DNA from: a virus
DNA: 20,461 bases
Virus record (IMG/VR): IMGVR_UViG_3300024339_000108
Location: 1 to 20,461 of that record
Reading direction: 5' to 3' (one strand)
Position numbers and translations under genes: made by a program. The notes below the pieces were generated by a model. It had not been told where the DNA came from. It saw nothing but the letters and a program-made list of their open reading frames with translations, and did no database searches. Below, in pieces: positions 6,988 through 13,567 of the stretch; position 1 is the stretch's first letter, and every line of letters begins with the position of its first letter.

Positions 6988-7677
6988 TTATATAAATTTG
7001 TCAACGATTTTTACTATTTTTTTTGAAATTTTTTCATGGCCGATTTCATTTGGGTGTCCATTCTTCTTATAATCATTGCCGACAACTGCCCTAATGTCAA
7101 AATCATAAAATGTTTTTATATCCATTGTTCTGTTCGCCAACGCATTAAATTGCACTATTGGAATATTGTGCCTCGCTCCAATACCATCAAACATACGCAC
7201 CGTGGTTTCATAATTTAACTGATATAGTTCATGGCACGCCGACATGCTTAAATAATATTTATGCAACGCGAACCAACCTTTATCCACATTTGTACCTGCG
7301 CCATCGAGCCATTGCGCATGAACGTGAGTGTTCCACTCTGGGTCATCTCTGCCTTTGGCGTGGGTTGGGTCGTACCAACTAACCCTACTTTCATCTGTCA
7401 ATCCAACAACTAAAATAGAATTTTTTATATAGTCAATGCTATGATTATTAATCCACCACATTAAATTCCATTGCATAGATTGCAAACTAGAGCCCGGAAA
7501 TGATAAATTTTCTTGTTTTAAATTATAATGTTCCGCTAGTAGTCCCGTATAACAGTATTTTAAACGGTACTCATCATTTTGTGTGTAATGGCTTGGAATT
7601 CCTTGTTCTTTTAATTTTGGGGATAATAGTTCATCACCATACGCCCAACTACAACCAAACGAAACAATATTCTTTAT
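6988..7677 (-). CDS. SGNH/GDSL-hydrolase-like protein with no standard start codon
   Basis: The frame gives a 229-residue protein reading, from its first plausible codon, (M)KNIVSFGCSWAYGDELLS. Block I of SGNH hydrolases is present as GCSWAYGD with nucleophile-type Ser10. The block II Gly is in SFPGSS (59-64), a block III-like strand is LVVGLTDES (89-97), and block V is GHPNEIGH (207-214) with His208. The usual Asp before that His is Asn206. Known members cleave ester bonds in glycans or lipids; the substrate here is unknown. The frame is closed by TAG upstream and no ATG, GTG or TTG lies before block I. The ATA at 7677, 7 bases after the phoH stop, sits where relatives have ATG. A TTG at 7485 would delete blocks I and II. 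It may use ATA, be read by coupling from phoH, or be start-lost. Confidence 0.7.
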   Translation of the reverse strand: MKNIVSFGCSWAYGDELLSPKLKEQGIPSHYTQNDEYRLKYCYTGLLAEHYNLKQENLSFPGSSLQSMQWNLMWWINNHSIDYIKNSILVVGLTDESRVSWYDPTHAKGRDDPEWNTHVHAQWLDGAGTNVDKGWFALHKYYLSMSACHELYQLNYETTVRMFDGIGARHNIPIVQFNALANRTMDIKTFYDFDIRAVVGNDYKKNGHPNEIGHEKISKKIVKIVDKFI

Positions 7678-7684
7678 ACTGATT

Positions 7685-8398
7685 TTAGTACCCGTCTTTG
7701 TGTACTAGGTACTTGGCACGTATGTATGCTTTAACTAAACCAGAACGTACAATGTCATCTACGCCGAACTCATTTGTTTGAAACCAATTAGGCATTGATT
7801 TTAATACTTCTACGAATTTACAAACGTCCTTATCCTTGTCTTTAACAAAGTCTGTCTGCATAAAGTCGCCACAAAACAATGCCTTCGATTTCTTACCAAG
7901 TCTAGTTAGTACAGAATCTGCTTCATGTGATGTACAGTTTTGGAACTCATCCATAATAATAATACAGTTGTCTAGTGTTATGCCACGTACGTACGACGTA
8001 ATCATAAAGCGTACAATACCGTGTTTAACTAGAATCTCGTACGCATCGTCTCTTCCAAATAACTCAGAACATACTTTTTTGTACGGTAGTTCATACACTT
8101 GCTGTTTCTCGTTAATGTCTCCTGGCAAGAAGCCAATATCTCTCGTTGGAACAGCACTACGTACAATAACAATTTGATTTAAATCTGTGCCACCGTTGAT
8201 TAACTCTTCAAATGCTTTATACATACTAAGGAACGTTTTACCTGTTCCTGGGTAACCCATTAACAACTGACACTTTCCAGTGTCGTAGTTCTTAAAGAAG
8301 TCCCCTTGTGCTTTTGTAATTGGTTCAACCTCTGCTAGTTTCAAATGCAATTTCGAAACAATACTTGCTCCTGTATTTGGCTTTTTATTCTTGCCCAT
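7685..8398 (-). CDS. phoH: PhoH-like ATPase
   Basis: P-loop ATPase of the PhoH family, common in marine T4-like phages; its role in infection is unsettled (phosphate-starvation link in bacteria, RNA-related roles suggested for relatives). 237 residues. Walker A GYPGTGKT is at 48-55. The family segment 'RSAVPTRDIGFLPGD' is at 80-94, Walker B IIIMDEFQN at 147-154, and sensor-type GDFMQTD at 177-183. The N-terminal 30 residues are a variable lead. ATG at 8398 with AGGA 6 bases upstream. The 3' end is 7 bases from the proposed SGNH start, and the two probably share a message. Confidence 0.93.
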   Translation of the reverse strand: MGKNKKPNTGASIVSKLHLKLAEVEPITKAQGDFFKNYDTGKCQLLMGYPGTGKTFLSMYKAFEELINGGTDLNQIVIVRSAVPTRDIGFLPGDINEKQQVYELPYKKVCSELFGRDDAYEILVKHGIVRFMITSYVRGITLDNCIIIMDEFQNCTSHEADSVLTRLGKKSKALFCGDFMQTDFVKDKDKDVCKFVEVLKSMPNWFQTNEFGVDDIVRSGLVKAYIRAKYLVHKDGY

Positions 8399-8428
8399 TT
8401 ATATTCCTATTGATGATATATTATGTAA

Positions 8429-8866
8429 TTATGTTAATGCAGGTAGTATATCCATTACACCTTGTGTTCCTGCTTGTTCATCTACGTAAGCAAACTCTGT
8501 CAACGAGTTAAACACACGCTCTATACTGTAATTAGCACGTTGCGTTTCTACAGCAGTTAAATCGTTGCTTGTTAGTGTTATTGTTGCCTTGCCTTTTGCA
8601 GGTGTAACAATGGTTAATGCCTTACTCATTAGCACAGCATTCTCACTAATTAGTTTAAATGTTAGAGTAGTGTTTTCTAAATTAATAGGTTTTTGGTCTT
8701 GATTAAGGAATTGAAACTCAAGAACTGTGTCCACTCCCTTAACTGCTTTTAGTATTTTTGAGTACACGTAATTAGTCCTCGGTAAATGAACGGTTGAAGT
8801 AAGTGTAGAGTCAATGAATGTTCCTATATGGCTCTGATTGTATAAATAAACTTTAGTTGAATACAT
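8429..8866 (-). CDS. virion-type beta-sandwich protein (tail/baseplate-like)
   Basis: 145 residues, mostly beta by composition. The central 'LEFQFLNQDQKPINLENTTL' followed by 'TFKLIS' is the kind of sequence seen in N-terminal domains of phage baseplate or fibre attachment proteins (BppU-type), where a polar strand pattern ...F.N.D.KPI.L.. recurs. The second half 'KGKATITLTSNDLTAVETQR' with 'ANYSIERVF' fits the same fold. Assignment as structural is inference. The ATG at 8866 has no ribosome site; a CATAAATA late-type motif ends only 5 bases upstream, so a leaderless mRNA is possible. It is divergent from the plus-strand gene at 8877, sharing a promoter region of about 10 bases. Confidence 0.7.
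   Translation of the reverse strand: MYSTKVYLYNQSHIGTFIDSTLTSTVHLPRTNYVYSKILKAVKGVDTVLEFQFLNQDQKPINLENTTLTFKLISENAVLMSKALTIVTPAKGKATITLTSNDLTAVETQRANYSIERVFNSLTEFAYVDEQAGTQGVMDILPALT
8841..8848 (+). promoter_or_regulatory. late promoter for the plus-strand gene (TATAAATA)
   Basis: Exact TATAAATA on the plus strand, 28 bases upstream of the ATG at 8877 and inside the start of the minus-strand gene. This is the only plausible promoter for the single rightward gene. Confidence 0.5.
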
Positions 8867-8871
8867 TTAAT

Positions 8872-8879
8872 TATTTATG
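8872..8879 (-). promoter_or_regulatory. possible late promoter (CATAAATA)
   Basis: CATAAATA on the minus strand, 5 bases before the ATG at 8866, overlapping the ATG of the divergent plus-strand gene. A T4-type start site would fall at or next to the start codon. Confidence 0.35.
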
Positions 8880-9254
8880 GAAAATGAGTTATTTCTTAAA
8901 ATCTCGGGAAAATACCCATTCTTGTCAATAGTGCAGTATGCAGGTACAGAGCACATTGGTATTATTATGAATCAAGATAAAATTCTCACAACTATGTACA
9001 ATTTTAATGACATAGAAACAACGGAATTAAAACAGTTATTTTTAGAACTTGGTGAGACTTGGTGGTGGGAATCAAATAGAAGTATCCCGATTAATCTCTA
9101 TTTAAAGGATGAATGGATGCCATTCTCAAATTGCAAGGTTATATTCAATAATAAGAACCTTACGTTACTAAGTGGACCATGTACCAGCCTTAATGATATC
9201 TCACAGAAACGAACTAAACGGAAATCTATTACTCTAATGCGGGATGTTGACTAA
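8877..9254 (+). CDS. conserved T4-like phage protein, lone plus-strand gene
   Basis: 125 residues. The pattern is ELFLKISGKYPFLSIVQYAG near the N-terminus, a central 'ETWWWESNRSIPINLYLKDEW', and a basic end 'KKxKRKSITLMR'-like (QKRTKRKSITLMRDVD). From memory this matches a strictly conserved hypothetical protein of marine T4-like phages (WWWESNR and SITL-R signatures). Function is unknown; the conserved Trp/Arg/Lys residues suggest a nucleic-acid or protein interface. No Shine-Dalgarno site is visible before the ATG. Its last 26 bases overlap the end of the convergent minus-strand gene. It is the only real gene on this strand in the window. Confidence 0.85.
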   Translation: MENELFLKISGKYPFLSIVQYAGTEHIGIIMNQDKILTTMYNFNDIETTELKQLFLELGETWWWESNRSIPINLYLKDEWMPFSNCKVIFNNKNLTLLSGPCTSLNDISQKRTKRKSITLMRDVD

Positions 9255-9810
9255 GAATATTCATGTGTAGTACCACTAATATAGCATAACTTACTGCGTG
9301 TGCCTTTTTGAAATAATAATCATCTCCATCAGGCTTAACCCATATCTCTGTTGATATTTCTTTCCAACTCTTACCAATTAGATGTTTCTTTGCTGGTCTA
9401 ATTAATGCCAAAAACATTGCCATTCTAGGAATACTATCAGGTTTCATGAGTAATAAATTATTGTGATGATTAGAAAGATGTATTACCTGAGAACTAAATC
9501 GTTTATTCATCAAACTATCCCATTGAGGTTCCTCAGATAACAATTTGGTATAATGTGCGGTATCTTTAATATGTTTGTAAACCCCTACATTTAGAAAATC
9601 TATCTTAAAATAATCACGCTTCCCCGCCTCTGTATAATTAATACTGGCACATTTATGCACTGGGTCAAATGGAATATCAGTAACATACACCCCACTATTA
9701 TGGGTCAAAGTCTCAATATTCGATTCTTGCCTAGCAGGAATATGTCTAATTAACCTTAATATTTGATTCCTATCACAAAAATCAATATCTATATCCGCAT
9801 CCATTACCAT
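9229..9810 (-). CDS. miniature DnaE-like protein (DNA polymerase III alpha core remnant)
   Basis: 193 residues from the ATG at 9810. In the order found in bacterial DnaE, it keeps: ADIDIDFCDR (residues 5-14; Asp8 and Asp10 align with E. coli catalytic Asp401/Asp403), HNSGVYVT (37-44; DnaE HAGGVVIA), YFKIDFLNV (67-75; Asp72 aligns with Asp555), a segment ending ALIRPAK (135-141; DnaE AL-RPGP), and YFKKAHAVSYA (166-176; DnaE FNKSHAAAYA). PHP, tau-binding, OB and most finger residues are absent; the DFC-to-HAGG gap is about 25 residues instead of about 100. The three metal-binding Asp survive, but polymerase activity seems unlikely at this size. Candidate starts are 9828, 9810 and 9804; 9810 follows the upstream TAA by one base with a GGGGTGG stretch. 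It overlaps the convergent gene at its 3' end. Confidence 0.8.
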   Translation of the reverse strand: MVMDADIDIDFCDRNQILRLIRHIPARQESNIETLTHNSGVYVTDIPFDPVHKCASINYTEAGKRDYFKIDFLNVGVYKHIKDTAHYTKLLSEEPQWDSLMNKRFSSQVIHLSNHHNNLLLMKPDSIPRMAMFLALIRPAKKHLIGKSWKEISTEIWVKPDGDDYYFKKAHAVSYAILVVLHMNILSQHPALE

Positions 9811-9811
9811 T

Positions 9812-10492
9812 TTACCACCCCGCTTCATTTAACATCTTTTTTATATACTCAGCATCCGTCGGATAATCCTTAAACTTCTTATTCCATGTCTTAGCATTTA
9901 TAATTTTCCATATAGAAGTAATCTGATTTGGATACAACGTACTTAGGAATTCAACACCACTGCTACAATTATATAATACCCACGGACTTATTCGACCTTT
10001 TATTATATAATCATAAATTACATTTACGTTGCCACTTCTCAACATATCGTTGCTGTTAGTATCGTTTTCCTCCGCCCAAGTTATACTTTGTTTTAATGCT
10101 CTCATTAATGCATCAATTGGATTTTCAGTTTTCAGTAAAGTACCCAAATGCACGGAATACAAGGAATCAGATGTCCAATAATCAAGTTTTGTATTATTCT
10201 TAATTAAAAATTCAATAAATTTATCAACGGCGATTGCTTTGATATCTACACAGTATCTGCCAAATTTAACAAATGCTTTATAATATGGACTTTTAATAAA
10301 ATCCATCTGTGTTCTTACCTTTGTGCTAGATTGAGTGTAATTATAAAACTTTAAGTACGCATTAAATCCTAACCTATCACCCTTATCATCCTTATCCCTC
10401 CATCGACGTTTAGGCTCACATAAATGAACTACCAATGAATTGTGTCGTACAAAGGTTTTATTACAATATTTGCATGTGTTATTTGTCACCAC
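9812..10492 (-). CDS. zinc-finger-like conserved T4-like phage protein
   Basis: 226 residues. The N-terminus has a C2H2-like module: CKYCNKTFVRHNSLVVHLC (Cys7, Cys10, His23, Cys25), then a basic stretch EPKRRWRDKDDKGDR. The remainder is helical, with 'SPYYKAFVKFGRYCVDIKAI' and a late 'GRISPWVLYNCSSGVEFL', both of which I recall from a conserved protein of marine T4-like phages. A DNA- or RNA-binding role is inferred from the finger and basic patch. Start: GTG at 10492 (a second GTG follows); no ATG exists before the finger. It overlaps the upstream gene by 14 bases and is separated from the mini-DnaE by one base, so the pair is probably coexpressed. Confidence 0.82.
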   Translation of the reverse strand: MVTNNTCKYCNKTFVRHNSLVVHLCEPKRRWRDKDDKGDRLGFNAYLKFYNYTQSSTKVRTQMDFIKSPYYKAFVKFGRYCVDIKAIAVDKFIEFLIKNNTKLDYWTSDSLYSVHLGTLLKTENPIDALMRALKQSITWAEENDTNSNDMLRSGNVNVIYDYIIKGRISPWVLYNCSSGVEFLSTLYPNQITSIWKIINAKTWNKKFKDYPTDAEYIKKMLNEAGW

Positions 10493-10931
10493 ACTCTTTG
10501 GTATATTTTTTCAAATCCTTTTTCGTAATCATCGTACCAAGAACATCAATATCTTCTTCTTTGTACAATGGATATATCTCCATTAATCGTTTCTTAATAT
10601 CATTTTTTACTTTGCTTGATGATTGTTTCTTAGTTCCCAACCATTCGTGGCGATACTCACCAAAGTTGGGGCTTCCAGCCACCAACGTCAACCATTGTAA
10701 TTTTGGATGTTTGTTGATATCAAATAAGTGCTTGTTAGCATAATTATTCATACTAACAAGGTAATAATGTTGTGCAAGGTTATTCCCACTAACATTAGCA
10801 CCCCACTTTAACCCAAGAAATGCACTAAATCCCTTGCGTTCGTCATCGGATAAATTATCATAGAAAGTGTATTCCTTTCTATCGACTGCTCCTAGCATTT
10901 TGAATATATCCAATTTTGAAGTTTTTGCCAT
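10479..10931 (-). CDS. conserved T4-like phage protein (possible clamp-loader gp62-like)
   Basis: 150 residues, helical, with an N-terminal 'DIFKMLGAVDRKEYTFYDNL' and 'NYANKHLFDINKHPKLQWLT' in the middle; the C-terminus has 'DIDVLGTMITKKDLKKYTKE'. It resembles conserved hypothetical proteins of marine T4-like phages. The order of elements (Asp-Leu-Ser motif, Asn-rich helix, short 'KHPKLQWL' helix, final 'EDIDxL' helix) is also like the small clamp-loader subunit gp62, but identity is weak and this is only a suggestion. The ATG at 10931 follows the upstream stop with no gap. Confidence 0.75.
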   Translation of the reverse strand: MAKTSKLDIFKMLGAVDRKEYTFYDNLSDDERKGFSAFLGLKWGANVSGNNLAQHYYLVSMNNYANKHLFDINKHPKLQWLTLVAGSPNFGEYRHEWLGTKKQSSSKVKNDIKKRLMEIYPLYKEEDIDVLGTMITKKDLKKYTKECGDK

Positions 10932-11432
10932 TTACCAAGCCTGACTATAATCAACTATTTGGCAGTTTCTTGATACATCTTTAATGAAGTAAACTACACG
11001 TGGCTCTTCACCCTCGTCTATAGGAACCGCTAAGTACTGACCATTCTTGAGTTTTGGATTGTACCATTGTACTTCGTTATATACATCTACAACTTCTACA
11101 GGTAAGAAGTTAGCCATATACCCACTTAGACTATTGAACTCAAACGCCTTAAAATCCCTATCATTGATGCTGGTTAGTGCGATTGCTTCTAAATCTCCTG
11201 TCTCTTCCTCACCTATTAACAAATGCCAATTCATTGGCATTTTTATAAATTTATTCCCGATTTTTAAAACAATCGCAGGTGATGTAAAACTTTCCAAGAA
11301 TATTAAAGGAACAAAAAAATAATCGGCGTCTTTGGGATTGCTATTATCAAATATAGCAAATTGCAAGTCATTTATTTTTTCAGGTAATTCGTTTAATTCG
11401 TATGCGGTGTTATCAAGTGTATGTATTTTCAT
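10932..11432 (-). CDS. conserved T4-like phage protein, function unknown
   Basis: 166 residues, beta-rich. Its landmarks are 'FLESFTSPAIVLKIGNKF', 'MPMNWHLLIGEEETGDLE', 'IALTSINDRDFKAFEFNSLS', 'VEVVDVYNEVQWYNPKLKNG' and a C-terminal 'YFIKDVSRNCQIVDY'. From memory these are hallmarks of a conserved hypothetical family in marine T4-like phages; the biochemical role is unknown. It heads the four-gene unit ending with the mini-DnaE. A TATAAATA and an extended -10 (TGATATAAT) lie upstream, and the leader contains a 7-bp inverted repeat. No Shine-Dalgarno site is present before the ATG. Confidence 0.85.
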   Translation of the reverse strand: MKIHTLDNTAYELNELPEKINDLQFAIFDNSNPKDADYFFVPLIFLESFTSPAIVLKIGNKFIKMPMNWHLLIGEEETGDLEAIALTSINDRDFKAFEFNSLSGYMANFLPVEVVDVYNEVQWYNPKLKNGQYLAVPIDEGEEPRVVYFIKDVSRNCQIVDYSQAW

Positions 11433-11435
11433 GGC

Positions 11436-11469
11436 GTTGTATGTTATTTATATACAACATATTATATCA
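11436..11469 (-). promoter_or_regulatory. dual promoter and inverted repeat before the 11432 operon
   Basis: On the minus strand an extended -10 TGATATAAT (11461-11469) is followed by the perfect 7-bp inverted repeat GTTGTAT/ATACAAC (11452-11458 and 11436-11442), whose loop contains most of a TATAAATA late box (11445-11452). The late box ends 12 bases before the ATG. Both early-type and late-type transcription are plausible; the repeat could be an operator or a leader hairpin. Confidence 0.5.
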
Positions 11470-11535
11470 CCACGATTATAAAATTACATACCCAAATATA
11501 CCATTACTCCTATTTCGGAGAGGGGAATAATTATA

Positions 11536-12378
11536 CTATTTCCACTCTAATTTCTCTAATGAAAATGGGTATTCTGCATCTTTATAGAATTTCTTTCGCT
11601 TAGTTAAGTGGCGTTTAGCGAACTTACACGTACTCGTGATGTCCCAAATTTGAACAAAGTCCTTGTCCTTCGCCCTTCGCACCCCACGCCCAATTGATTG
11701 TATCACACGTACGAATGATTTTCCCGGTTCAAGTAACATAAGATTGAAAATTCTAGGTATGTTAATGCCTACTGCGGCAACACCATATGTTGCTACAATA
11801 ATTTTATTAGTTGCGTCAGCAACCTCATCATAATGTTCCTTTCTATCTTCGGTTTTAGTAGTGCCACTAACGAACACAGCATTATCTCCCAATCGCTTTA
11901 CTAACTCTTTACCAGACTCAACTCGGTCAACGAGAACTAACGTGTTGCCATTAATATTTGCTTTTTCAATGAGTTCCACCAACGCATCCAAGCGACTTGA
12001 GTCAGTCAACAAATACTTTAACTCACTTTGATAATTTGCATGTTCGGCATGGTCAAGTAATTGAACTATCTTCACTTGGCATTGCGCGAGCACTCCCTTA
12101 TCCTGTAATTCTTTAGCAGATACTTTATTAATAACATTTCCCAATCCAACATATAATGATTGGTACTCGAATTTTTCTTTAGGAACTGTTCCTGTTAATC
12201 CCCATCTCAACGGGATATGTGCCATTGGTCCTGTTAGAATGGTTTTTAGTGCGTTGGCCTTTGCACTATGACAATTGGCTACAACTGCATCATTGGCAAT
12301 ATAGTTATGGTCGTGTTGTACATGTAGATTATATACCTTTTTTGGTATATCTATCGCTTTGCGGTTAATTAACTTCAT
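11536..12378 (-). CDS. uvsW: UvsW helicase C-terminal half with split-intein C fragment
   Basis: 280 residues. Residues 1-35 form an intein C-terminal fragment: block F in YNLHVQHDHNYIAND (16-30), block G ending AVVAN (31-35), and +1 Cys36. The common penultimate His is Ala34. The extein starts CHSAKANAL and continues the helicase: motif III LTGT at 61-64, motif V ATYGVAAVGINIP at 196-208, motif VI QSIGRGVRR at 227-235. These belong to UvsW, the T4 superfamily-2 helicase that resolves R-loops and branched DNA. It lacks Walker A and cannot act alone; protein trans-splicing to the product of 12519-13544 is expected to restore about 486 residues (T4 UvsW is of similar size). Start: ATG at 12378 with AAGG about 7 bases upstream; a TTG at 12465 in the same frame is an artefact overlapping another reading frame. 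Confidence 0.92.
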   Translation of the reverse strand: MKLINRKAIDIPKKVYNLHVQHDHNYIANDAVVANCHSAKANALKTILTGPMAHIPLRWGLTGTVPKEKFEYQSLYVGLGNVINKVSAKELQDKGVLAQCQVKIVQLLDHAEHANYQSELKYLLTDSSRLDALVELIEKANINGNTLVLVDRVESGKELVKRLGDNAVFVSGTTKTEDRKEHYDEVADATNKIIVATYGVAAVGINIPRIFNLMLLEPGKSFVRVIQSIGRGVRRAKDKDFVQIWDITSTCKFAKRHLTKRKKFYKDAEYPFSLEKLEWK

Positions 12379-12508
12379 ATAATACCTTAATTTTTTGTTG
12401 TGTTTTATTATCAAAGCCTGATAATATTGTTGGTGTACCTTTTTGCAATAAGTAATTTTTATCAACTAACAATAGTGCAAAATTATTAGTGGTGCACCAT
12501 TCCTTCAA
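12365..12508 (-). pseudogene. short ORF between the two uvsW halves, possible endonuclease remnant
   Basis: A 47-codon frame from TTG at 12508 (open upstream to a TAA near 12533, with no ATG), reading LKEWCTTNNFALLLVDKNYL, then a KGTP stretch, then GFDNKTQQKIKVLYEVN to TAA. It overlaps the start of the uvsW C-half. Composition and amphipathic pattern look protein-like. In fractured phage genes with split inteins, a Vsr-like homing endonuclease often sits between the halves, and this could be the C-terminal stub of one. That is a guess: no catalytic residues are present. It could also be a small functional protein. Confidence 0.4.
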
Positions 12509-12518
12509 TGCACAGATT

Positions 12519-13544
12519 TTAGTTATATGTATTTATGTTTATGAGTTCTAAATCATACGTTAATTGGTCTGCTCTAACCCACCCACCATTGGTTAAAAAC
12601 TTATGATTTGCCGTAACTCTAATAACCTGCTCATTATCAAATGTTAATTCTAACATTTCTTCACCTTGACTATTCGATAGATTTTCATGCACATTAACCA
12701 CGATATCCTCTTTGTAAAATAACCCATTTTCGTCTAAATTTATTATTACGTCTCCTGGTTTAATATCTTCAATTGGGGTGTTCCCCCTTGGGGTTTTAAT
12801 TAATGTTTTACCATCAAGACACTCGTCCACCATAACACACACGACATCTTCTAAAAATTCACCTATGGTAACCTTTGCCTTTCCACTTTTAGTATCCTTC
12901 ATCATGATGTTAAGACTTTGCCACGTACATATAGTATGCTGTTTTCCGTAATCACGCTGTTTACCATAAAACACACCAACATCTAATCCCATGTTAACGT
13001 AGTCTTCTTCAGTTTGAATGACTAAACTTTTGTTAGGTACTATAAGAATACTTCTACCGTACTCCTGTACACGCTCACTCAATGCAGCGGTTACCAATGT
13101 TTTTCCTGCGCCAGTTGCCACCTCCTGTAAACACTGTGGGTTCTTTAAGAAGTTATTAACAACATCAATTTGATAATCACGTAGGACAATTGGTTCGCCT
13201 GCAATTGGATGTTTCTCAGGCCACATGATGTGACTATAAGTATCTTTATCAACTTCTACCAACTCAAAATTATGTTGATATTGCCGTTTATCATCAACAT
13301 CAACTTCCCATCCATCATTAATCAGTAATGGCAATATATCGGGTAGTAGATTGATATAGGTGCTTCCACCAAGATTAAAGAATGAAACCTTTCCATTCCA
13401 TCTTCCCAATCTATACGATGGCATAAACTTTGCACCAGGAATCTCATACTCAAATTCGTGCACGAGTTTTTTTCTCATATCAAGGTCAAGACCTTTAATT
13501 GCACAGTTGACTTCGTCTCTTACTACTATTGTTGCTGTTTTCAT
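12519..13544 (-). CDS. uvsW: UvsW helicase N-terminal half with split-intein N fragment
   Basis: 341 residues. 1-85 match the UvsW N-terminal domain (KFMPSYRLGRWNGKVSFFN). The superfamily-2 motor follows: LRDYQ at 121-125, Walker A TGAGKT at 144-149, motif Ia SILIVPNKSL, TWQSL at 207-211, and a Walker B strand CVMVDE ending at Glu241. Cys242 begins a 100-residue intein N fragment: block A CLDGKTLIKTPRGNTPIEDI with KPGDVI, and block B VIRVTANHKFL with Thr311/His314. The frame ends at TAA inside the intein. The break is exactly within the DExH box (VDE then CH in the other half), so neither half has an active site. ATG at 13544, GAGA weak ribosome site. No homing-endonuclease domain is fused. 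A CATAAATA at 12530-12537 could serve the C-half. Confidence 0.93.
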   Translation of the reverse strand: MKTATIVVRDEVNCAIKGLDLDMRKKLVHEFEYEIPGAKFMPSYRLGRWNGKVSFFNLGGSTYINLLPDILPLLINDGWEVDVDDKRQYQHNFELVEVDKDTYSHIMWPEKHPIAGEPIVLRDYQIDVVNNFLKNPQCLQEVATGAGKTLVTAALSERVQEYGRSILIVPNKSLVIQTEEDYVNMGLDVGVFYGKQRDYGKQHTICTWQSLNIMMKDTKSGKAKVTIGEFLEDVVCVMVDECLDGKTLIKTPRGNTPIEDIKPGDVIINLDENGLFYKEDIVVNVHENLSNSQGEEMLELTFDNEQVIRVTANHKFLTNGGWVRADQLTYDLELININTYN

Positions 13545-13567
13545 ATCATTTCTCTACTAAATAAGGT

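Noticed and set aside
7252-7265. CATAAATA late-promoter match inside the SGNH gene, and a similar one in the methyltransferase near 16950.
   Set aside because: No gene start lies within a useful distance downstream; such matches are expected by chance in this AT-rich sequence.
11500-11535. Terminator after the uvsW C-half (CTCC/GGAG hairpin).
   Set aside because: Only four pairs and no T run on the minus strand.
12379-12465. Longer uvsW C-half beginning at TTG 12465.
   Set aside because: The extra 29 residues overlap another reading frame and look random; the ATG at 12378 has a good AAGG site and gives an intein C fragment of standard size.
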